From Calliopsis andreniformis (lineage: Eukaryota > Arthropoda > Insecta > Hymenoptera > Andrenidae): 64,000 bases of DNA. This document shows, in pieces, positions 1 through 10,592 of this stretch; the first letter of the stretch is position 1; every line of letters begins with the position of its first letter. The translations under genes were made by a program, and so were the position numbers. Location of the stretch: the NCBI RefSeq assembly GCF_051401765.1, contig NW_027480600.1:62001-126000 (forward strand). Reading direction: 5' to 3'. The notes below the pieces were generated by a model, which saw only the letters and a list, made by a program, of their open reading frames with translations, was not told where the DNA came from and did not search any database.

Positions 1-526
1 CAACCTTCAATCCTCAACCCTCAACCCTCAATCCACAATCCTCAATCCTCAATCATCAACCTTCAATCCTCAATACTCAATATTCAACCCTCAATACTCA
101 ATCCTCAATCGTCAATCCTCATTCTTCAATCCTCAGTACCCAATCCTCAATCCTCAAACCTCAATCTTCAATCCTCAATACTCAATCTTCGATTCTCAAT
201 CCTCAATCCTCAATCCTCAATCCCCAATCCTCAATCTTCAACCCTCAATCCTCAATCCTCTATCCTCAATCCTCAATCCTCAATCATCAATCCTCAATCT
301 TCAACACTCAATCATCAACCCTCAATCCTCAATCTTCAATCCTCAATCCTCAATCCTCGATCCTCAATCCTCAATCCTCAATCATCAATCCTCAATCCTC
401 AACACTTAATCCTCAATCCTGAATCCTCAATCCTCAATCATCAATCCTCAATCTTCAATACTCAATCCTCAATCCTCAATCCTCAATCCTCAATACTCAA
501 CCATCAATACTCAATTCCCAATACTC

Positions 527-640
527 AATAGAATATCCTGAATTCTCAGTATTCAATACTCAAACCTCAATCCTCAAACATCAGCCCCTCATCCTCCATC
601 CTCAATCCTCAATCCTCAATCCCCAATCCTCAATCTTCAA
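527..640 (+). other. Type I island (representative), AATAGAATATCCTGAATTC
   Basis: This is a non-heptameric block opening AATAGAATATCCTGAATTC, then TCAGTATTCAATACTC, then AAACCTC and a CATCAGCCC-CTCATCCTCC stretch. The opening includes GAATTC. The same type starts at 7301, 8300, 9145, 10144, 18395, 22142, 22891, 23890, 24735, 25734, 28690, 29439, 30438, 31283, 32282, 36399, 36880, 37953, 40176, 41182, 45270, 45752, 47432, 50846, 54212, 57333 and 63568. The copies at 8300 and its equivalents read CTGGATTCTC. Function is unknown. The islands resemble each other more than they resemble the monomer, so they share one origin. Confidence 0.8.
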
Positions 641-918
641 TACTCAATCCTCAATCCTCAATCCTCAATCATCGATACTCAATGTTCAATCCTCAATACT
701 CAACCTTCAATCCTCAACCCTCAATCCTCAATCCACAATCCTCAATCCTCAATCATCAACCTTCAATCCTCAATACTCAATCTTCAATCCTCAATTGTCA
801 ATCCTCAATCGTCAATTCTCATTCTTCAATCCTCAATACCCAATCCTCAATCCTCAATCCTCAATCCTCCATCCTCAATTATCAATCCTCAATCCTCAGT
901 CCTCAGTCCTCAAACCTC

Positions 919-3686
919 AATCCTCAACCCTCAGCCCTCATTCTCAATCCTCAATCTTGAATCCTCAATCCTCAATCTTCAATCCTCAATACTCAGTCTT
1001 CAATCGTCAATCCTCAATCCTCAATCCTCAGTCCTCAATCCTCAATCATCAATCCTCAATCCTCAATCATCAACCTTCAATCCTCAATACTCAATCTTCA
1101 ATCCTCAATACTCACTCCTCAATCGTCAATTCTCATTCTTCAATCCCCAATACCCAATCCTCAATCCTCAATCCTGAATCCTCCATCCTCAACTCTCAAT
1201 CCTCAATCATCTGTCCTCAGTCCGTAAACCTCAACCCTCAACCCTCAGCCCACACCCTCAATCCTCAATCCGGAATCCTCAATCCTCAATCTTCAATCCT
1301 CAATACTCTGTCTTCAATCCTCAATCCTCAATCCTCAATCCTCAGTCCTCACTCCTCAATCATCAATCCTCAATCTTCAATACTCAATCCTGAATCCTCA
1401 ATCCTCAATCCTCAATACTCAATCCTCAAGCCTCATTCTTCAATCCTCAATACTCAATCTTCAATCCTCAATCCTCAATCCTCAATCCTCAATCCTCAAT
1501 TCTCAATCCTCAATATTCAACACACAACCCTCAACCATCATTCCTCAATACTCAACCATCAATCCTCAATTCTCAATACTCAATAGAATACCCTGAACTC
1601 TCATCGTTCAATACTCAATCCACAAAAATCAATATTCTAATCTCAACCCTCAAACATCAATCCTCAACACTCAATCCTCAACACTCAGTCCTCTCTCTTC
1701 AATCCTCCATCCTCAATTCTCAATCTTCAATCCTCAATACCCAATCTTCAATCCTCAATCGTCAGTCCTCAAACCTCAATTCTGAATCCTCAATTCTGAA
1801 TCCTCAATCTTCAGCCATCAGTCCTCGACAATCAATTGTTAATCCTCAATCCTCAATAGAATATCCTCAATTCACAGTTTTCAATACTCGGTACTCAATC
1901 TGCAATCTTCAAATCTCTACCCACAGACATTAATTCTCATCACTTAACCCTCAACACTCAGTCCCCAAACCTCAATCTTCAATCCTCAATCCTCAATCCT
2001 CAGTACTCAATCCTCAATCTTCAATCCTCAATAATCAATCTTCAATCCTCAATCCTCAAGCCTCAATCCTCAATCCTCAATCCTCGATCCTGAATCCTCA
2101 ATCCTCAATACTCAATCTTCAATCCTCAATCCTCAATCCTCAATCCTCAATCCTCATTCTTCAATCCTCAATACCCAATCCTCAATCTTTAATCCACAAT
2201 CCTCAATCCGCAATTCTCAATCCTCAATCCTCAGTCCTCAGTCCTCAAACCTCAATCCTAAACCCTCAGCCCTCATCCTCAATCCTCAATCCTTATACCT
2301 CAATCCTCAACCTTCAATCCTCAATACACAATTTTCAATCCTCAATCCTCAATCCTCAATCCTCAATCCTCAATCCTCAGTCCTCACTCCTTAATCATCA
2401 ATCCTCAATCTTCAATACTCAGTCCTCAATCCTCAATCCTCAATCCTCAATACTCAATCTTCAATCCTCAATCCTCAATCCTCAATCCTCAATCCTCAAT
2501 CCTCAGTCATCAATCCTCAATCCTCAATACTCAGTCGTCAATCCTCAGTCCTCAATTCTCAGTCCTCAATCCTCATTCCTCAAACCTCAATCCTCAACCC
2601 TCAGTCCTCAATCTTCAATACTCAATAATCAATCTCCAATCCTAGATCCTCAATCCCCAATCCTCAATCCTTAATCCTCAATCTTCAATCCTCAATCCCC
2701 AGTCCTCAATCTTCAATCCTCAATGCTCAATCCTCAATCCTCAATCCTCAGTCATCAGTCCTCAATCCTCAATCCTCAAACCTCAATCCTCAACCGTCAG
2801 TCCTCGTCCTCAAACCTCAATCCCGAATCCTCAATCCTGAATCGTCAATCTTCAGCCCACAGTCCTCAACAATCAATTTTCAATCCTCAGTCCTCATTAG
2901 AATATCCTCAATTCTCAGTTTTCAATACTCAATCCCCAATCTTCAATCTTCAAATCTCAGTCTACAAACATCATTTCGCATCACTCAACACTCAACACTC
3001 AGTCCTCAATCTTCAGTCCTCAATCCTCAATCCTCAATCTTCTATCCTCAATACTCAATCTTCAATCCTCAATCCTCAATTCTCAATCCTCAGTCCTCAA
3101 TCCTCAATCGCCAATCCTCAATCCCCAATCCTCAACCTTCAATCCTCAATCCTCAATCCTCAATCATCAATACTCAATGTTCAATTCTCAATACTCAACC
3201 TTCAATCCTCAACCCTCTATCCTCAATCCACAATCCTCAATCCTCAATCATCAACCTTCAATCCTCAATACTCAATATTCAATCCTCAATACTCAATCCT
3301 CAATCGCCAATACTCAATCTTCAATCCTCAATGCTCAATCCTCAATCCTCAATCCTCAGTCCTCAATCCTCAATCCTCAATCCTCAATCCTCAATCTTCA
3401 ATCCTCAATACTCAATCTTCAATCCTCAATCCTCAATTCTCAATCGTCAATACTCAATCCTCGATCGCCAATCCTCAATCCCCAATCCTCAATCTTCAAT
3501 CCTCAATCCTCAATCCTCAATCCTCATCGTTCAATCCTCAATACTCAATCTTCAATCCTCAATCCTCAATCCTCAATCCTCAATCCTCAATCGCCAATCC
3601 TCAATCCCCAATCCTCAATCTTCAATCCTCAATCCTCAATCCTCAAACATCAATACTCAATGTTCAATTCTCAATATTCAACCTTC
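919..3686. repeat. 2,768-bp tandem unit, first copy
   Basis: This stretch is followed directly by a near-identical copy at 3687-6454. The unit begins within a segment containing CCCTCAGCCCTCATTC and ends after a segment containing TCAATATTCAACC. It holds a type IV-type III island cassette (1582 and 1855) and an ATTAG-variant island (2896). Base 1718 is T here but C at the equivalent positions 4486 and 19586, so this change is private to the first copy. The unit length is not a multiple of seven, which reflects indel monomers inside it. Confidence 0.88.
1582..1963 (+). other. Type IV-type III island cassette, 273-bp spacing
   Basis: Type IV opens AATAGAATACCCTGAACTC, then TCATCGTTCAATACTC, CCACAAAAATCAA, and ends near CAGTCCTCTCTCTTC. 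Type III starts exactly 273 bp (39 heptamers) later, at 1855. Between them lie the direct repeat TCAATTCTGAATCC (two copies) and GACAATCAATTGTT at 1827. This is the longest run of non-monomer sequence in the window. Confidence 0.85.
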
Positions 3687-6454
3687 AATCCTCAACCCTC
3701 AGCCCTCATTCTCAATCCTCAATCTTGAATCCTCAATCCTCAATCTTCAATCCTCAATACTCAGTCTTCAATCGTCAATCCTCAATCCTCAATCCTCAGT
3801 CCTCAATCCTCAATCATCAATCCTCAATCCTCAATCATCAACCTTCAATCCTCAATACTCAATCTTCAATCCTCAATACTCACTCCTCAATCGTCAATTC
3901 TCATTCTTCAATCCCCAATACCCAATCCTCAATCCTCAATCCTGAATCCTCCATCCTCAACTCTCAATCCTCAATCATCTGTCCTCAGTCCGTAAACCTC
4001 AACCCTCAACCCTCAGCCCACACCCTCAATCCTCAATCCGGAATCCTCAATCCTCAATCTTCAATCCTCAATACTCTGTCTTCAATCCTCAATCCTCAAT
4101 CCTCAATCCTCAGTCCTCACTCCTCAATCATCAATCCTCAATCTTCAATACTCAATCCTGAATCCTCAATCCTCAATCCTCAATACTCAATCCTCAAGCC
4201 TCATTCTTCAATCCTCAATACTCAATCTTCAATCCTCAATCCTCAATCCTCAATCCTCAATCCTCAATTCTCAATCCTCAATATTCAACACACAACCCTC
4301 AACCATCATTCCTCAATACTCAACCATCAATCCTCAATTCTCAATACTCAATAGAATACCCTGAACTCTCATCGTTCAATACTCAATCCACAAAAATCAA
4401 TATTCTAATCTCAACCCTCAAACATCAATCCTCAACACTCAATCCTCAACACTCAGTCCTCTCTCTTCAATCCTCCATCCTCAATCCTCAATCTTCAATC
4501 CTCAATACCCAATCTTCAATCCTCAATCGTCAGTCCTCAAACCTCAATTCTGAATCCTCAATTCTGAATCCTCAATCTTCAGCCATCAGTCCTCGACAAT
4601 CAATTGTTAATCCTCAATCCTCAATAGAATATCCTCAATTCACAGTTTTCAATACTCGGTACTCAATCTGCAATCTTCAAATCTCTACCCACAGACATTA
4701 ATTCTCATCACTTAACCCTCAACACTCAGTCCCCAAACCTCAATCTTCAATCCTCAATCCTCAATCCTCAGTACTCAATCCTCAATCTTCAATCCTCAAT
4801 AATCAATCTTCAATCCTCAATCCTCAAGCCTCAATCCTCAATCCTCAATCCTCGATCCTGAATCCTCAATCCTCAATACTCAATCTTCAATCCTCAATCC
4901 TCAATCCTCAATCCTCAATCCTCATTCTTCAATCCTCAATACCCAATCCTCAATCTTTAATCCACAATCCTCAATCCGCAATTCTCAATCCTCAATCCTC
5001 AGTCCTCAGTCCTCAAACCTCAATCCTAAACCCTCAGCCCTCATCCTCAATCCTCAATCCTTATACCTCAATCCTCAACCTTCAATCCTCAATACACAAT
5101 TTTCAATCCTCAATCCTCAATCCTCAATCCTCAATCCTCAATCCTCAGTCCTCACTCCTTAATCATCAATCCTCAATCTTCAATACTCAGTCCTCAATCC
5201 TCAATCCTCAATCCTCAATACTCAATCTTCAATCCTCAATCCTCAATCCTCAATCCTCAATCCTCAATCCTCAGTCATCAATCCTCAATCCTCAATACTC
5301 AGTCGTCAATCCTCAGTCCTCAATTCTCAGTCCTCAATCCTCATTCCTCAAACCTCAATCCTCAACCCTCAGTCCTCAATCTTCAATACTCAATAATCAA
5401 TCTCCAATCCTAGATCCTCAATCCCCAATCCTCAATCCTTAATCCTCAATCTTCAATCCTCAATCCCCAGTCCTCAATCTTCAATCCTCAATGCTCAATC
5501 CTCAATCCTCAATCCTCAGTCATCAGTCCTCAATCCTCAATCCTCAAACCTCAATCCTCAACCGTCAGTCCTCGTCCTCAAACCTCAATCCCGAATCCTC
5601 AATCCTGAATCGTCAATCTTCAGCCCACAGTCCTCAACAATCAATTTTCAATCCTCAGTCCTCATTAGAATATCCTCAATTCTCAGTTTTCAATACTCAA
5701 TCCCCAATCTTCAATCTTCAAATCTCAGTCTACAAACATCATTTCGCATCACTCAACACTCAACACTCAGTCCTCAATCTTCAGTCCTCAATCCTCAATC
5801 CTCAATCTTCTATCCTCAATACTCAATCTTCAATCCTCAATCCTCAATTCTCAATCCTCAGTCCTCAATCCTCAATCGCCAATCCTCAATCCCCAATCCT
5901 CAACCTTCAATCCTCAATCCTCAATCCTCAATCATCAATACTCAATGTTCAATTCTCAATACTCAACCTTCAATCCTCAACCCTCTATCCTCAATCCACA
6001 ATCCTCAATCCTCAATCATCAACCTTCAATCCTCAATACTCAATATTCAATCCTCAATACTCAATCCTCAATCGCCAATACTCAATCTTCAATCCTCAAT
6101 GCTCAATCCTCAATCCTCAATCCTCAGTCCTCAATCCTCAATCCTCAATCCTCAATCCTCAATCTTCAATCCTCAATACTCAATCTTCAATCCTCAATCC
6201 TCAATTCTCAATCGTCAATACTCAATCCTCGATCGCCAATCCTCAATCCCCAATCCTCAATCTTCAATCCTCAATCCTCAATCCTCAATCCTCATCGTTC
6301 AATCCTCAATACTCAATCTTCAATCCTCAATCCTCAATCCTCAATCCTCAATCCTCAATCGCCAATCCTCAATCCCCAATCCTCAATCTTCAATCCTCAA
6401 TCCTCAATCCTCAAACATCAATACTCAATGTTCAATTCTCAATATTCAACCTTC
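3687..6454. repeat. 2,768-bp tandem unit, second copy
   Basis: This is the second copy of the unit at 919-3686. At the internal junction (about 3686) the sequence jumps back to the start of the unit. At 6455 it continues into TCCTCAATCCTCAGTCATC, which matches 21555 onward in the other large block. Both tandem copies carry CTCAAACATCAATAC near 3645 and 6413, where the single-copy paralogue near 21513 has CTCAATCATCAATAC. The tandem duplication therefore postdates separation from the 17.9-kb paralogue, unless gene conversion has since homogenised the pair. Confidence 0.88.
4350..4731 (+). other. IV-III cassette, second tandem copy
   Basis: The islands start at 4350 and 4623, 273 bp apart. This is the 2,768-bp-shifted copy of the cassette at 1582. 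It has GACAATCAATTGTT at 4595 and the CTCGGTACTC variant inside type III. Confidence 0.85.
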
Positions 6455-6904
6455 AATCCTCAATCCTCAATCCTCAGTCATCAATCCTCAATCTTCAATA
6501 CTCAATCGTCAATCCGCAGTCCTCAATCCTCAATCCTAGATCCTGAATCCCCAACCTCAATCCTTAATCCTCAATCTTCAATCCTCAATCCTCAATCCTC
6601 AGTCATCAATCCTCGATCTACAATACTCAATCGTCAATCCGCAGTCCTCAGTCCTCAATCCTCAATCCTCAATCCTCAATCCTCAATCTTCAATCCTCAA
6701 TAATCAACCTCCAATCCTAGATCCTCAATCCCCAATCCTCAATCCTTGATCCTCAATCTTCAATCCTCAGTCCACAGTCCTCGATCTTCAATCCTCAATG
6801 CTCAAACCTCAATCCTCAATCCTCAGTCATCAGTCCTCAATCCTCAATCCTCAATCCTCAATCCTCAATACTCAATCCTCAATCCCCGATCCTCAATCTT
6901 CAAT
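6455..6904. repeat. Link segment between the 2,768-bp and 1,844-bp repeats, with a 490-bp indel site
   Basis: Up to about 6850 this matches 21555-21951. At that point the paralogue carries about 490 extra bases (21952-22441, 70 heptamers' worth) that include a type I island at 22142. The two then rejoin at a monomer run leading to CAATCCCCGATCC. The 490-bp segment is also present at the equivalent place near 28500-28989. It is therefore either deleted here or inserted in the ancestor of the other two. Confidence 0.75.
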
Positions 6905-7711
6905 CCTCAATCCTCAATCCTCAATCCTCAAGCCTCAATCCTCAATCCTCAATCTTCAATCCTGAATACTCAATCTTCAATCCTCAATACTCAATCTTCA
7001 ATCCTCAACCCTCAATCCTCAATCCACAATCCTCAAACCTCAATCACCAACCTTCAATCCTCAATACTCAATCTTCAATCCTCAATCCTCAATCCTGAAT
7101 CGTCAATCCTCATTCTTCAATCCTCAATACCCAATCCTCAATCCTCAATCCTCAATACTCAATCCTCAATCTTCAACACTCAATCCTCAATCCTCAATCC
7201 TCAATCCTCAATCATCAATCCTCAATCTTCGATACTCAATCCTCAATCCTCAATCCTCAATCCTTAATACTCAACCATCAATCGTCAATTCCCAATACTC
7301 AATAGAATATCCTGAATTCTCAGTATTCAATACTCAAACCTCAATCCTCAACCATCAGCCCTCATCCTCCACCCTCAATCCTCAATCCTCAAACCTCAAT
7401 CTTCAATCATCAATACTCAATCTTCGATCCTCAATCCTCAACCCACAATCCTCAATCCTCAATCCTCAATCCTCAGCCCTCAATCCTCATTCCTCAGTCC
7501 TCAATCCTCAACCCTCAGTCCTCATACTCAATTCTCAATTCTCAATCCTCAATCCTCAATTTTCTATCTTCAATACTCAATAATCAATCTCCAATTCTAG
7601 ATCATCAATCCCCAATACTCGATCGTTAATCCTCAATCTTCAATCCTCAATCCCCAGTCCTCAATCCTCAATCCTCAATACTCAACCATCAATCCTCAAT
7701 TCTCAATACTC

Positions 7712-7830
7712 AATAGAATATACTGAATTCTCAGGATTCAATACTCAAACCTCAATATTCAATAATCAAATCTCGATCCTCAAACATCAATGCTCAACAC
7801 TCAATCCTCAACACTCGGACCGCTCCCATC
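7712..7830 (+). other. Type II island (representative), AATAGAATATACTGAATTC
   Basis: The opening AATAGAATATACTGAATTC is followed by TCAGGATTCAATACTC. In the 1,844-bp units this leads to AATAATCAAATCTCGATCC and the G-rich run CACTCGGACCGCTCCC, the least monomer-like stretch in the window. Copies start at 9556, 10856, 23302, 25146, 26446, 29850, 31694, 32994, 40594 and 41894. An AACATCC subclass starts at 46959, 50373, 53739, 56860, 60987 and 61481. In all seven 1,844-bp units the next island starts exactly 280 bp (40 heptamers) later. Confidence 0.8.
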
Positions 7831-7991
7831 AATCCTCCATCCTCAATCCTCTATCCTCATGCGTCAATCCTCAATCCTCAATCCTCAAACCTCAATCCTC
7901 AGTCCTCAAACCTCAAATCCGAATCCTCAATCCTGCATGCTCAATCTTCATCCCTCAGTCCGCAACAATCAATTGTCAATCCTCAATCCTC

Positions 7992-8100
7992 AATAGAATA
8001 TCCTCAATTCACAGTTTTCAATACTCAATCCCCAATCTTCAATCTTCAAATCTCAATCCACAGACATCAAAACTCATCACTCAACCCTCAACACTCAGTC
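7992..8100 (+). other. Type III island outside cassettes (representative)
   Basis: It opens AATAGAATATCCTCAATTC, then ACAGTTTTCAATACTC, then TCTTCAAATCTC, CCACAGACATCA, and closes with CTCAACCCTCAACACTCAG. Copies start at 8411, 9836, 10255, 23582, 24001, 25426, 25845, 30130, 30549, 31974, 32393, 40874 and 41293. AATGG-start copies are at 11435 and 33573, and ATCACC variants at 35115 and 62532. ATTAG-start copies are at 2896, 5664, 13971, 16724, 20764, 39427, 43465 and 52151. Most of these, though not the second type III island of each 1,844-bp unit (8411 and its equivalents), are preceded about 28 bp upstream by ACAAT-CA-ATTGT or a decayed form of it. Confidence 0.8.
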
Positions 8101-8748
8101 CTCAATCTTCAATCCTCAATCCTCAATCCTCAATCATCAATCCTCAATCCTCAGTCATCAATCCTCAATCTTCAATACTCAATCCTCAATCCTCAATCCT
8201 CAATCCTAAATCATCAATCCTCAATCTTCAATACTCAATCCTCAATCCTCAATCCTCAATCCTCAATACTCAACCATCAATCCTCAATTCCCAATACTCA
8301 ATAGAATATCCTGGATTCTCAGTATTCAATACTCAAACCTCAATAATCAACCATCAGCCCTCATCCTCCATCCTCAATCCTCAATCCTCAAAACTCAATC
8401 TTCAATCCTCAATAGAATACCCTCAACTCACAGTTTTCAGTACTGAATCCCCAATCTTCAATCTTCAAATCTCAATCCACAGACATCAATTCTCATCACT
8501 CAACCCTCAACACTCAGGCCTCAATCTTCAATCCTCAATCCTCAATCTTCAACCTTCAATCCTCCATACTCAATCTTCAATCCTCAATCCTCAATCATCA
8601 ATCCTCAATCCTCAATCCTCAGTCATCAGTCCTCAACCTTCACAACTCAATCCTCAATCCTCAATCCTCAATCCTCAATCCTCAATCCTCATTCCTCAAA
8701 CCTCAATCTTCAACCCTCAGTCCTCATCCCCAATTCTCAATTCTCAAT

Positions 8749-10592
8749 CCTCAATCCTCAATCCTCAATCCTCAAGCCTCAATCCTCAATCCTCAATCTT
8801 CAATCCTGAATACTCAATCTTCAATCCTCAATACTCAATCTTCAATCCTCAACCCTCAATCCTCAATCCACAATCCTCAAACCTCAATCACCAACCTTCA
8901 ATCCTCAATACTCAATCTTCAATCCTCAATCCTCAATCCTGAATCGTCAATCCTCATTCTTCAATCCTCAATACCCAATCCTCAATCCTCAATCCTCAAT
9001 ACTCAATCCTCAATCTTCAACACTCAATCCTCAATCCTCAATCCTCAATCCTCAATCATCAATCCTCAATCTTCGATACTCAATCCTCAATCCTCAATCC
9101 TCAATCCTCAATACTCAACCATCAATCGTCAATTCCCAATACTCAATAGAATATCCTGAATTCTCAGTATTCAATACTCAAACCTCAATCCTCAACCATC
9201 AGCCCTCATCCTCCACCCTCAATCCTCAATCCTCAAACCTCAATCTTCAATCATCAATACTCAATCTTCGATCCTCAATCCTCAACCCACAATCCTCAAT
9301 CCTCAATCCTCAATCCTCAGCCCTCAATCCTCATTCCTCAGTCCTCAATCCTCAACCCTCAGTCCTCATACTCAATTCTCAATTCTCAATCCTCAATCCT
9401 CAATTTTCTATCTTCAATACTCAATAATCAATCTCCAATTCTAGATCCTCAATCCCCAATACTCGATCGTTAATCCTCAATCTTCAATCCTCAATCCCCA
9501 GTCCTCAATCCTCAATCCTCAATACTCAACCATCAATCCTCAATTCTCAATACTCAATAGAATATACTGAATTCTCAGGATTCAATACTCAAACCTCAAT
9601 ATTCAATAATCAAATCTCGATCCTCAAACATCAATTCTCAACACTCAATCCTCAACACTCGGACCGCTCCCATCAATCCTCCATCCTCAATCCTCTATCC
9701 TCATGCGTCAATCCTCAATCCTCAATCCTCAAACCTCAATCCTCAGTCCTCAAACCTCAAATCCGAATCCTCAATCCTGCATGCTCAATCTTCATCCCTC
9801 AGTCCGCAACAATCAATTGTCAATCCTCAATCCTCAATAGAATATCCTCAATTCACAGTTTTCAATACTCAATCCCCAATCTTCAATCTTCAAATCTCAA
9901 TCCACAGACATCAAAACTCATCACTCAACCCTCAACACTCAGTCCTCAATCTTCAATCCTCAATCCTCAATCCTCAATCATCAATCCTCAATCCTCAGTC
10001 ATCAATCCTCAATCTTCAATACTCAATCCTCAATCCTCAATCCTCAATCCTAAATCATCAATCCTCAATCTTCAATACTCAATCCTCAATCCTCAATCCT
10101 CAATCCTCAATACTCATCCATCAATCCTCAATTCCCAATACTCAATAGAATATCCTGGATTCTCAGTATTCAATACTCAAACCTCAATAATCAACCATCA
10201 GCCCTCATCCTCCATCCTCAATCCTCAATCCTCAAAACTCAATCTTCAATCCTCAATAGAATACCCTCAACTCACAGTTTTCAGTACTGAATCCCCAATC
10301 TTCAATCTTCAAATCTCAATCCACAGACATCAATTCTCATCACTCAACCCTCAACACTCAGGCCTCAATCTTCAATCCTCAATCCTCAATCTTCAACCTT
10401 CAATCCTCCATACTCAATCTTCAATCCTCAATCCTCAATCATCAATCCTCAATCCTCAATCCTCAGTCATCAGTCCTCAACCTTCACAACTCAATCCTCA
10501 ATCCTCAATCCTCAATCCTCAATCCTCAATCCTCATTCCTCAAACCTCAATCTTCAACCCTCAGTCCTCATCCCCAATTCTCAATTCTCAAT
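8749..10592. repeat. 1,844-bp tandem unit, block 1 copy b
   Basis: This unit has the same five-island order as copy a, with islands at 9145, 9556, 9836, 10144 and 10255. Copy-b markers are TAGATCCTCAATCC near 9444 and ACTCATCCATC near 10113. Both recur in the second copy of the pairs at 24339 and 30887. After 10592 the sequence leaves the tandem register and runs into CTTCAATCCTCAATAATC and CTCCTATCC. Confidence 0.9.

Larger units (their letters stand above)
6905..8748. repeat. 1,844-bp tandem unit, block 1 copy a
   Basis: This unit repeats at 8749 with an exact 1,844-bp offset; for example the marker AAGCCTCAATCC falls near 6931 and 8775. It contains five islands starting at 7301, 7712, 7992, 8300 and 8411, giving spacings of 411, 280, 308, 111 and 734 bp to the next copy. 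Copy-a markers are TAGATCATCAATCC near 7600 and ACTCAACCATC near 8272. Both recur in the first copy of the pairs at 22495 and 29043. Confidence 0.9.

Noticed and set aside
540..560. TGAAT...ATTCA inverted pair within type II islands and ATTC-T-GAAT within cassettes as operators
   Set aside because: Arms are only 4-5 bp and derive from one-base changes in CAATTC and GAATCC monomers, so chance occurrence is likely in this low-complexity sequence.
527..640. Islands as CENP-B boxes
   Set aside because: The essential CGGG half of the CENP-B box was not seen in any island, and the TTCG of the box is not placed correctly.
7712..8100. Islands as remnants of a transposon insertion
   Set aside because: No terminal inverted repeats, target-site duplications, poly-A or coding remnants are visible, and islands grade into variant heptamers. 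A very old element cannot be excluded but has no positive support.
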